Source: Paludibacteraceae bacterium (GTDB taxonomy: Bacteria > Bacteroidota > Bacteroidia > Bacteroidales > Paludibacteraceae). From it: a stretch of DNA of 64,000 bases. A program made the translations under genes and the position numbers. The stretch is taken from positions 62,001 to 126,000 of the forward strand of contig JAFTIM010000015.1 of NCBI GenBank assembly GCA_017456885.1, read 5' to 3'. This document shows, one piece after another, positions 26,959-34,200 of the stretch; the first letter of the stretch is position 1, and each line of letters starts with the position of its first letter. The notes under the pieces were generated by a model that was not told the DNA's origin, did not search any database, and worked only from the letters and a program-made list of their open reading frames with translations.

Positions 26959-28317
26959 ATGTTGTACCGAAAAATCACTAAACGAATAGAAGAATACCTC
27001 TCTTCAGACTCCAAAAGAATGTTACTAATTGACGGAGCACGACAAATAGGGAAATCGTACATCATCCGTTGGATTGGCAAAAAAATGTTCGCCAACTATA
27101 TCGAAATCAACATGGAAGAAGACAAACTAAGCGACAGAATCTTTGCCGAAACCAAAACGACCAACGATTTTTACACAGCCTTAAGCATTGTAGCTGGCGA
27201 AAAAATGAAAGATAAGAAAAATACGCTCGTTTTTATTGACGAGATACAAGCATACGACCATCTTCTCACCCTTGTCAAATTTTTGACAAAAGAAAATAAA
27301 TACACATATATTGCCAGTGGGTCTTTGCTTGGCGTTACACTAAAGAATACACAATCTGTTCCTATCGGAAGTTTGGATATCGAACACATGTACCCAATGG
27401 ATTTCGAAGAGTTCTTATATGCCAATGGAGTTGGAGAAGTTGCTATTGAAGCCATGAGAGAAAGTTTCTATAACAATCAAGCTCTGCCAGATACGATGCA
27501 CAACAAAATAATGGACCTCTTCAAAAAATACCTACTTGTAGGAGGTCTGCCAAAGGCTGTTGAAACATTTGTAGAAACTCGCAATGTTGTCAAATTCAGG
27601 TCTATCCAAAAAGAGATACACGATTTGTACGGAATAGACGCCTCTAAATACGAACAAGAGCATAACAAAAAGCTAAAAATACGCCGCATATTTGATATGA
27701 TACCCTCCAATCTCGAAAACAAAAAGAAGCGAGTCATTGTCAAAGATATTGAAAATAAGGAATGGAAAAGATCAAAAGACTATCTGGACGAATTCGATTA
27801 TCTCATTTCGGCAGGCATAGCATTGGAGACTAAAGCCATAAGCACACCTACATATCCGTTGATAAAAAACAGTGGTAAAAATCTACTAAAACTCTATATG
27901 AATGACGTAGGAATATTGTCGAATATTTTTTATCAAAACAACATCAAAGCTGTGATGTCCGACACTAAAAGCATAAACCTCGGTTCTGTTTACGAAACCG
28001 TAGTGGCTCAAGAGCTGAAAGCTCATGGATACGATTTATACTACTACGACAACAAAAAAAACGGCGAAGTAGATTTTTTAATCGACGACGTAGAGCATCT
28101 TTCAAACATTCCTATCGAGGTAAAATCAGGGAAAGACTATAGCATTCATAGTGCGTTGGACAAATTTCTAACAAACAAAGAATACAACATTAACCAAGCC
28201 TATGTGCTATCGAACGAACAAAAAGTTTACACAAAAAACGGCATTACATATATCCCTATCTACTACGTGATGTTTCTCCAAAACTCTCCCAACACCACAG
28301 ATCTATTTTTAGAATAA
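26959..28317 (+). CDS. AAA+ ATPase with DUF4143 C-terminal domain
   Basis: A 452-residue protein with an N-terminal AAA domain: Walker A GARQIGKS (26-33), Walker B VFIDEIQ (91-97) and sensor-like YIASGSLLGV. The C-terminal DUF4143 region contains GSVYETVVAQEL and an EVDFLI...IEVKSG pair that resembles the PD-(D/E)xK nuclease core. The family is abundant in Bacteroidota and archaea, often as a solitary accessory gene; its function is not established. It has its own promoter box, ends in a strong terminator, and diverges from mraZ. The convergent neighbour is the RES-domain gene. Confidence 0.88.
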   Translation: MLYRKITKRIEEYLSSDSKRMLLIDGARQIGKSYIIRWIGKKMFANYIEINMEEDKLSDRIFAETKTTNDFYTALSIVAGEKMKDKKNTLVFIDEIQAYDHLLTLVKFLTKENKYTYIASGSLLGVTLKNTQSVPIGSLDIEHMYPMDFEEFLYANGVGEVAIEAMRESFYNNQALPDTMHNKIMDLFKKYLLVGGLPKAVETFVETRNVVKFRSIQKEIHDLYGIDASKYEQEHNKKLKIRRIFDMIPSNLENKKKRVIVKDIENKEWKRSKDYLDEFDYLISAGIALETKAISTPTYPLIKNSGKNLLKLYMNDVGILSNIFYQNNIKAVMSDTKSINLGSVYETVVAQELKAHGYDLYYYDNKKNGEVDFLIDDVEHLSNIPIEVKSGKDYSIHSALDKFLTNKEYNINQAYVLSNEQKVYTKNGITYIPIYYVMFLQNSPNTTDLFLE

Positions 28318-28320
28318 CAA

Positions 28321-28352
28321 AAAAAGCACAAACCTATCGGCGTGTGCTTTTT
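28321..28352 (+). terminator. Terminator after the AAA+ ATPase gene
   Basis: AAAAAGCACA (28321-28330) and TGTGCTTTTT (28343-28352) form a 10-bp stem with a 12-base loop, followed by more T. The A-rich left arm makes it bidirectional, so it may also end the convergent RES gene transcript. Confidence 0.8.
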
Positions 28353-28429
28353 TTGTACAGAAACAATATCGTCCTAAAAACTTGGCACACAAAACTCGTG
28401 TACCGATTCGTTTTTTAAGGATACAATAT

Positions 28430-29488
28430 TTATATAATATTTTGAAAATCAGAGAATCCTTTTTCCATTTGTCCGAATATTGTATCCTCATATTTTTGAG
28501 TCTGGAAAACATTAATATTTCCTAATAACATTTCATGTTCATAGCATTTTGGGGCTGTTAGTTTTATATTATCTTTTAAACAAGAACAAAATCCTCTTTT
28601 TTGATTTTTTTTAACAGGAATGGCAAGATTATCAAACAAATCTACTTTAAATTTTACCTGCAAATTATATTTTGTTGAGGTATAAATTATTCCGTCAATA
28701 TCAACAATATGGTTTAAAATACCTTTCACTATTCCATGCATAATAAACTGAGGGAAAATATATTCAGGATGAAAAACATCGTTAACATTTCTTGCAGGAA
28801 CAGGAATTGAACACGCTATAATAAGAGGTAGAATTTGCAAATAATCATTTAAATCATTAGTATTTACTACCCTTAAACGAAAATCTAAAACTTTCATTGT
28901 TGATTTAAAACGAAAAGCAGATATACAACAATCGCTTAATGCTGGAGCATTCATCTCTTGCCAACAATCCAATATCGACTTCCCTAAATACAAGCAAGGA
29001 TAACCCGATAAGCTATATCGATTATTACCTATTTTACCTCTCATCTCAAATGGGACATGAAACATATCTTTTATTTTATATAAAGCAGGTCCTTCTTTTT
29101 TACGTATTCTATACCAATTTTCTTTAAAAGTCTCGTTGTCTTTATTGCATAGTGTTAGTTTTAATAGAAACTTTAAACGTAAATCTTTGGTAGGTTTAGG
29201 TTCGGTATGGAAATCAGTATCTTCTTCTTGTTTTTGAGAAGTAAACCACCATCTATCAAATGCTATATAAGCAGAAGAAATTTTTCCACTCATATAATAC
29301 CCTACAATATCATTTATTTTTTTGATAGTATTTGATACACTATTTTTTATTTGTTCTTTGTTATTAAAATTTAGACTTTGTATAAAAGTCTCATATTCCG
29401 CAAGAGCATTTTTTAATCTATCAACATAAAACTCTCCATCCGACTGCTCTAAAATTTGACAGACTTTTTTAAAAACTTCTTTTTCCAT
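28430..29488 (-). CDS. RES-domain protein, solitary toxin-like
   Basis: A 352-residue protein with two parts. Residues 1-110 are helical and unrecognised. Residues about 125-300 carry the RES pattern: WYRIR with R127, then NNRYSLSGYPCLYLG, CWQEM with E178, FRFKSTMKVLDFR, YIFPQ and DGIIYTS (265-271). RES toxins, typified by the Xre-RES toxin-antitoxin systems, degrade NAD+ and fold like ADP-ribosyltransferases. This protein is much longer than a classical RES toxin, and no Xre or MbcA-type antitoxin lies beside it. It is AT-rich with a flanking unstable-looking region, so horizontal origin is likely. The RES assignment rests on motif order only. Confidence 0.62.
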   Translation of the reverse strand: MEKEVFKKVCQILEQSDGEFYVDRLKNALAEYETFIQSLNFNNKEQIKNSVSNTIKKINDIVGYYMSGKISSAYIAFDRWWFTSQKQEEDTDFHTEPKPTKDLRLKFLLKLTLCNKDNETFKENWYRIRKKEGPALYKIKDMFHVPFEMRGKIGNNRYSLSGYPCLYLGKSILDCWQEMNAPALSDCCISAFRFKSTMKVLDFRLRVVNTNDLNDYLQILPLIIACSIPVPARNVNDVFHPEYIFPQFIMHGIVKGILNHIVDIDGIIYTSTKYNLQVKFKVDLFDNLAIPVKKNQKRGFCSCLKDNIKLTAPKCYEHEMLLGNINVFQTQKYEDTIFGQMEKGFSDFQNII

Positions 29489-29545
29489 ATTTGATTATTT
29501 ATGCCACTAAAAAAACACCTTTTTTTTATTTTTTCTGCCGCGGCT

Positions 29546-29612
29546 GAAAATGTGCGGTGTGGCTCCTTGGGGTGCATCTGCTGATGTACGAGAGCCACCC
29601 TCTCACATTTTC
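29546..29612 (-). other. 67-base hairpin downstream of the variable lipoprotein
   Basis: Nested arms GAAAATGTG (29546-29554) with CACATTTTC (29604-29612) and GTGGCTC (29559-29565) with GAGCCAC (29592-29598) make a long imperfect hairpin 36 bases beyond the lipoprotein stop codon. No T-run follows on the minus strand, so it is not a standard terminator. The rest of 29489-29647 holds no gene. Confidence 0.6.
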
Positions 29613-29647
29613 TCTCATAGTCCGTAAGGGGGACAAGGGTAAGATTC

Positions 29648-31282
29648 TTAATGCGAGAACACGCCACGCACGGATAGCCCATAGTAGCGGTAGCTGCCGG
29701 AGCTCCTATTCTCGTCGTCCGAACAGAAGTGGTAGTAGGCGTAGTCTGAACTGTCCGAATTGAGCGAACTCGACCAATAGTAGCCGTACGACCCTGCGCT
29801 GCTCAAAGCGCCATCTTTACGAAAGCCAGCAGCAGGGAGGAAGATAGAGTTTCCGTTGGTTTTACTCGTTACAAGATAGCCTTTTTTGCTATTTTGTGTG
29901 GTCCATGTCCAAGTACATTCGGTTTTAAGTTCTTCGAGTTCATCGTAGGTTGGCATTCGCCATTTTCCGCCGTAAGTTACTGTAACTACATCATCCATAG
30001 GTTCAAGAATAGTTTTGTTATCAACCTTGCCTTTTGATGAATCAGTACAATATTTTGTTAAAAATGTGTTTGAACCATTACACCATTTATAAGTAGTCCA
30101 ATTGTAAGTAGTTTTTGTAGTAGTTTCGCCCCAAGCGTAGTAGTTTCCGTACTCTTCGGGTTTTGTTGCTCCTACGTTGCAAGTTGCCCATTTTAGTCCA
30201 CTTGGCAAACCAAGATCTACCCATTCTGGCTCTTCAGGATTAGTACACTCCTGCCATTTGGCATATAAGGTAATATTTCGAGTTACATTATCTATTAATT
30301 TTCCAATATTCAAATCTACTCCTTCTCCATTGGCTTTTGTGTTCCAGTTTGCAAAATAAAAATCCTCCTTAGTATATGCAAAATACTTAACAGTATAAAA
30401 ATAAAAATCAGGATAAAATACCGTATCTATCATAATTTCACCTTCGCCACCATTGGGCATATAGGTAATGGTAAGAAAATCAGAGTTAGGTTGGTCCGCT
30501 CCGCCACCGCCTTTGGCTATGGTAATCACCGTACCGTCGGCAAGTGTAAAATAGACATTGTCGGCGTCTTGCGTTACGCTTTGGAACATAGAGTCGCCCG
30601 TATCGCCTTTGTCTCCCTTGTCGCCTTTTTGTCCATTCTGCCCGTCTTCACCATCTTCGCCTTTGGCTTTGCCAAGTTGTGTCCAAGTGCTGCTATTGTC
30701 GTAAGAAATCCACCAGTAGTCGTTTTCTATTTTTAATTGTGGTGTTACACCATTTTGGCCATTAGAGCCGTTTTGTCCGTTTTCGCCATTGGCTCCATCT
30801 TTTCCGCTTACGGGGAGTTTGTTGCCGTCGGCATCGAGTAGCCATTCGCCATTGAGCGTCCAATAATATACGCCATCGGTGTATTTGGCTACGCCCACAA
30901 TAGGAGAAGTTCCATTCTGTCCGTTGGCACCATTTTGCCCGTCTTTACCGTCAGTACCATTTTTACCATCTTTCCCATGATAAATGGTTATCGGGTCGTG
31001 GTTGCTAAACGTAATGGTGTAACCTATTTCCACTCCGCCTTCCATCACAGGAGTGATAGAGGTGATTGCGTCATTACTTTCAAACACATTCACAATGGTT
31101 TGTAGTGAGGAAATGTTCGTATTGGCTTGAGCACACCATTTTTCAAGGGCGTCGATGCGAGCTTCGTTTTGGGTTACGTTCCGCCAAAGCGAGTTGAGCA
31201 TATTTATTTCGTCGTCGTTGCTACAAGCCGTAGCAAAAAGCACAAAAGTAAGTGTAAGAAGTTTAATTGTTGTTTTCATCAT
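29648..31282 (-). CDS. Collagen-repeat surface lipoprotein with FISUMP-like C-terminus
   Basis: A 544-residue lipoprotein (lipobox ATAC, C20). Residues 28-100 match the DUF4988-type N-terminal domain with a short coiled coil. Three collagen-like Gly-X-Y tracts follow at about 103-125, 160-178 and 208-230, separated by small beta modules (YTDGVYYWTLNGEWLLDADG; YWWISYDNSSTWTQLGK). An InlB/Flg_new-type repeat lies at 270-345 (ITYMPNGGEG, WNTKANGEG). Residues 354-544 are a C-type-lectin-like FISUMP domain (VDLGLPSGLKWATCNVGA, WRMPTYDELEEL, YYWSSS, YYGLSVRG). The last 45 residues are GC-richer than the rest (30/60 at 29701-29760 versus 17/60 at 30061-30120). Probably surface-exposed; ligand unknown. 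It follows the small lipoprotein by 12 bases. Confidence 0.85.
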   Translation of the reverse strand: MMKTTIKLLTLTFVLFATACSNDDEINMLNSLWRNVTQNEARIDALEKWCAQANTNISSLQTIVNVFESNDAITSITPVMEGGVEIGYTITFSNHDPITIYHGKDGKNGTDGKDGQNGANGQNGTSPIVGVAKYTDGVYYWTLNGEWLLDADGNKLPVSGKDGANGENGQNGSNGQNGVTPQLKIENDYWWISYDNSSTWTQLGKAKGEDGEDGQNGQKGDKGDKGDTGDSMFQSVTQDADNVYFTLADGTVITIAKGGGGADQPNSDFLTITYMPNGGEGEIMIDTVFYPDFYFYTVKYFAYTKEDFYFANWNTKANGEGVDLNIGKLIDNVTRNITLYAKWQECTNPEEPEWVDLGLPSGLKWATCNVGATKPEEYGNYYAWGETTTKTTYNWTTYKWCNGSNTFLTKYCTDSSKGKVDNKTILEPMDDVVTVTYGGKWRMPTYDELEELKTECTWTWTTQNSKKGYLVTSKTNGNSIFLPAAGFRKDGALSSAGSYGYYWSSSLNSDSSDYAYYHFCSDDENRSSGSYRYYGLSVRGVFSH

Positions 31283-31294
31283 TTCTACAGTTTT

Positions 31295-31543
31295 TTATTT
31301 GTTATCTTCATTCTTTAATAAACACTCTACATCGGCGGCTTTTTCTTCGAAAATTCGCACTTCGTTATACTTGCTAAACACCGCTTCAGCTTCCGTGCGG
31401 GTCATCCACTGATAGGTGGTGATTTCCGTCTCACCTATTTTGTACATCACTTTTTGGCAGGCAGGTTTCTCCTTGCTGCAACTTGCGAGGATTGCTCCTA
31501 CAATCAGCATCGCACCTAAAAACAATCGTTTTTTCATTGTCAT
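31295..31543 (-). CDS. Small lipoprotein
   Basis: An 82-residue protein with a lipoprotein signal peptide (KKRLFLGAMLIVGAILASC, lipobox LASC). The mature part is about 60 residues, acidic, with CQKVMYKIGETEITTYQWMTRTEAEAVF, and no domain is recognised. An ATG two codons in (31537) is an equally good start. It precedes the collagen-repeat lipoprotein by 12 bases, so the pair is probably one transcript, and lies 58 bases beyond the terminator of the structured RNA upstream. Confidence 0.7.
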   Translation of the reverse strand: MTMKKRLFLGAMLIVGAILASCSKEKPACQKVMYKIGETEITTYQWMTRTEAEAVFSKYNEVRIFEEKAADVECLLKNEDNK

Positions 31544-31601
31544 AAAAATTTTAAATTATTACTAAAAAAAATACCAATTCGTCTCGTTCGCCTACGGACA
31601 T

Positions 31602-31650
31602 AAAAAAAGCGCAGACCTCGAGTTGCTTATTCGCAATACGAGGTCTTCGC
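31602..31650 (-). terminator. Intrinsic terminator of the structured RNA
   Basis: On the minus strand AGACCTCG pairs with CGAGGTCT (31646-31639 with 31620-31613), extended outside by GCG/CGC (31650-31648 with 31611-31609) and inside by TTGC/GCAA, followed by seven T (31608-31602). Its first arm also pairs with 31782-31801 farther upstream in the transcript, so the two folds compete. Confidence 0.82.
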
Positions 31651-31889
31651 ACAACCTTAGAGTCAAACAAACAACAAGAAACCTACGCTGATATGAAGAG
31701 TTGCTAAACGCATTAGCAACATACTATCATACCCCATAGGCATCTATTGATTAACTTTGATTTTTGACTCTAATTACAAAAGTTGCGAAGTTTCGTATTG
31801 CCAAACACAAAGCGTCAATAAACGCTATTCAATATGTCCTAAAACCTACCCTAAAAAAATGAGAGACACATCCCCTCCAGCGTAGATTC
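31602..31889 (-). ncRNA. Structured noncoding RNA or attenuator leader, unidentified
   Basis: Dense base-pairing on a gene-free stretch. The arms 31658-31667 and 31763-31772 (TAGAGTCAAA/TTTGACTCTA) pair perfectly over 10 bp. The arms 31633-31655 and 31782-31801 pair over 9+6+3 bp with one internal loop and one bulge. A hairpin of 8 bp closes at 31700-31720 (GTTGCTAA/TTAGCAAC). A fourth pair, 31683-31690 with 31878-31885 (CTACGCTG/CAGCGTAG), crosses these, so it is a pseudoknot or an alternative. A promoter -7 box at 31902-31895 and a T-tailed terminator at 31650-31602 define a minus-strand transcript of about 290 bases. It could be a stand-alone RNA (6S or the Bacteroidales-1 motif come to mind but are unverified) or a leader of the lipoprotein genes. 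Confidence 0.62.
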
Positions 31890-31894
31890 AGTGG

Positions 31895-31902
31895 CAAAAT
31901 TA
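31895..31902 (-). promoter_or_regulatory. -7 box (TAATTTTG) of the structured RNA
   Basis: Minus-strand TAATTTTG at 31902-31895, with a near-match -33 TTTC 19 bases upstream (31925-31922). Transcription would begin around 31889. Confidence 0.55.
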
Positions 31903-32013
31903 CATTAATTTCTTTAAGCAAGAAATCTCTCACAAAAAAAAATCGCACACCCTACAAATGTTAAAATTTTATTTTTTAACATTTTGTTTTACATAAAAAG
32001 CAACAACGCTCCT

Positions 32014-32021
32014 TATTTTTG
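32014..32021 (+). promoter_or_regulatory. -7 box (TATTTTTG) of the hisG operon
   Basis: TATTTTTG matches TAnnTTTG 20 bases before the hisG ATG. A TTTG lies at 31983-31986, too far (27 bases) to be a standard -33 element. Confidence 0.5.
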
Positions 32022-32041
32022 CACAAAAAATATCAGATTTT

Positions 32042-32893
32042 ATGTTAAGAATAGCCATTCAGTCAAAAGGAAGACTAAACGAAGATTCACTAAATCTCCT
32101 AAAAGAAGTTGGGGTTAAAATCTCGATAGGGAAACGCACGCTTCTTTGCCAATCGGATAATTTCCCTGCAGAAGTACTTTTTCTGCGCGACGATGATATT
32201 CCACAATCCATTGCCAACAACATTGCAGACATCGGCATTATCGGCGAGAACGAATTTGTCGAGAAACAGGAAGACGCCGTTCTCGTCAAACGGTTGGGAT
32301 TCAGCAAATGCCGCCTTTCGCTGGCCATACCCAAAGAAACGAGTTACAAAGGATTGGCATGGTTTCACGGAAAAAAAATCGCGACCTCGTATCCGAACAT
32401 ATTAAGCAAATTTTTGAAAAAACAGGGCATCAAAGCCGAAATCCACACCATAACCGGCTCGGTAGAGATAGCCCCCGAAATAGGGCTTGCCGATGCCATT
32501 TTCGACATTGTAAGTTCGGGCAGCACGCTGATAGCACACCATCTGAAAGAAGTGGAAACCGTAATGGAATCGGAAGCGTTAATCATTGCAAATAAAAATC
32601 TCACAACGCAAAAACAAGTAATTTTAGATGAACTTTTGTTCAGAATAAATGCCGTACAAACCGCACAAAACAAAAAATACATCCTAATGAATGTACCCAA
32701 CGACAGAATTGATGCCATTACAGAAATACTCCCCGGCATCAAAGCTCCTACCATTATGCCTTTGGTTAGAGAGGGCTGGAGTTCGTTGCATACAGTGTTA
32801 GACGAAAAACGTTTTTGGGACATCATCGGAAAACTAAAAACACTTGGTGCCGAAGGCATTTTAATACTTCCAATAGAAAAAATGATACCTTAA
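32042..32893 (+). CDS. hisG: ATP phosphoribosyltransferase (long form)
   Basis: HisG condenses ATP with PRPP in the first step of histidine synthesis. The 283-residue protein is the long form that needs no HisZ: the catalytic two-lobed domain starts with LRIAIQSKGRLNEDSLNLL and has ADIGIIGENEFVE, KKIATSYPNILSKFLKKQGI and the PRPP loop EIGLADAIFDIVSSGSTL. A C-terminal regulatory domain of about 75 residues (YILMNVPNDRIDAITEILPGIKAPTIMPL) is the histidine-sensing fold, so feedback inhibition is expected. hisD starts 6 bases after the stop. Confidence 0.96.
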   Translation: MLRIAIQSKGRLNEDSLNLLKEVGVKISIGKRTLLCQSDNFPAEVLFLRDDDIPQSIANNIADIGIIGENEFVEKQEDAVLVKRLGFSKCRLSLAIPKETSYKGLAWFHGKKIATSYPNILSKFLKKQGIKAEIHTITGSVEIAPEIGLADAIFDIVSSGSTLIAHHLKEVETVMESEALIIANKNLTTQKQVILDELLFRINAVQTAQNKKYILMNVPNDRIDAITEILPGIKAPTIMPLVREGWSSLHTVLDEKRFWDIIGKLKTLGAEGILILPIEKMIP

Positions 32894-32899
32894 ATATAT

Positions 32900-34198
32900 A
32901 TGGAAATCATCAAACACCCACAAAAATCGGAATGGGGAAACCTATGCCTACGCCCAACGAAAGACACAAAATCGTTGACAGCGAGCGTCAGTTCTATTAT
33001 CGAACGAGTAAAAAACAAAGGCGATGAGGCTTTACGTTCGTTTTGTCAAGAATTTGATGGCTACGCTCCCGACAATTTTCGAGTTTCGGAGGCAGAAATA
33101 AACGAATCCGAAAACAAAATTTCCCCATTACTCAAGCAAGCCATCGAGCAAGCGAAACACAACATCACTACTTTTCACACAGAGCAACTGCTCGAAGAAA
33201 AAAGAATACAAACCACCTCTGGTGTAGTTTGTTGGCAAAAACAAGTTGCAATAGAAAAAGTTGGACTATACATTCCAGGAGGTTCAGCACCGCTGTTTTC
33301 CACAGTTCTAATGTTGGGCATTCCTGCAAAAATTGCAGAGTGTTCCGACATTGTTCTTTGCACGCCCGCAAACAACAAAGGAGAGATACACCCCGCCATT
33401 CTTTATGCAGCAAAAATTGTTGGCATCAGCAACGTATTCAAAATCGGCGGTGCACAAGCCATTGCAGCTATGGCGTATGGCACAGAAAGCATTCCAAAAG
33501 TCTATAAAATATTTGGCCCCGGCAATCAATACGTCACAACAGCAAAACAACTTGTTAGCTTAAACAACGTTGCCATCGATATGCCTGCTGGTCCGTCAGA
33601 GGTTGCCATCATAGCCGACGCCGAAGCCAATGCCGTTTTTGTGGCAGCCGATATGCTTTCGCAAGCCGAACACGGCACCGATAGTCAGACCATTTTGATA
33701 ACCGACAACGAGCAACTCATCGACAATGTTATAGAAGAAATAGAAAAACAACTTCCCGTTCTACCACGAAACGAAATTGCAAAACAAGCATTAGAACACA
33801 GTAAAATAATTCTTGTAAAAGATATGGAAGAAGCCGTTTTGTTTTCTAACGAATATGCTCCCGAACATCTAATTCTATCACTCAGAAACGATGAATCAAT
33901 TGCCGAATGCATTACCAATGCAGGTTCGGTTTTTCTTGGCAACTACTCTCCCGAGAGTGCGGGCGACTATGTTTCGGGCACGAATCACACATTGCCAACC
34001 AACGGCTATGCAAAAATGTACAGCGGTGTAAACATCGATAGTTTTACCCGTAAAATCACGTTCCAGAAAATCACCCGCGAAGGGCTGAAAAACATCGGGA
34101 ATGCCATCGAAATAATGGCGGCAAACGAAGGATTAGACGCTCATAAAAATGCGGTTACACTACGCCTCGACTACGACGAGGACGAAAACAATTTCTAA
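32900..34198 (+). CDS. hisD: Histidinol dehydrogenase
   Basis: HisD oxidises histidinol to histidine in two NAD-dependent steps with zinc. The 432-residue protein shows VGLYIPGGSAPLFSTVLMLGIPAKIAEC, KIGGAQAIAAMAYGTESIPKVYKIFGPGNQYVTTAKQLV, DMPAGPSEVAIIAD, LSQAEHGTDSQ with the zinc/substrate residues, and NEYAPEHLIL and GDYVSGTNHTLPT with the catalytic Glu-His region. Length is normal. It lies in a hisG-hisD-hisC transcript with 2-6 base gaps. Confidence 0.97.
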   Translation: MEIIKHPQKSEWGNLCLRPTKDTKSLTASVSSIIERVKNKGDEALRSFCQEFDGYAPDNFRVSEAEINESENKISPLLKQAIEQAKHNITTFHTEQLLEEKRIQTTSGVVCWQKQVAIEKVGLYIPGGSAPLFSTVLMLGIPAKIAECSDIVLCTPANNKGEIHPAILYAAKIVGISNVFKIGGAQAIAAMAYGTESIPKVYKIFGPGNQYVTTAKQLVSLNNVAIDMPAGPSEVAIIADAEANAVFVAADMLSQAEHGTDSQTILITDNEQLIDNVIEEIEKQLPVLPRNEIAKQALEHSKIILVKDMEEAVLFSNEYAPEHLILSLRNDESIAECITNAGSVFLGNYSPESAGDYVSGTNHTLPTNGYAKMYSGVNIDSFTRKITFQKITREGLKNIGNAIEIMAANEGLDAHKNAVTLRLDYDEDENNF

Positions 34199-34200
34199 CA

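Noticed and set aside
30598..31000. The Gly-X-Y tracts as a possible CRISPR-like or phase-variable repeat
   Set aside because: They are irregular collagen-like codons in a continuous reading frame, with no constant spacers and no simple tandem unit.
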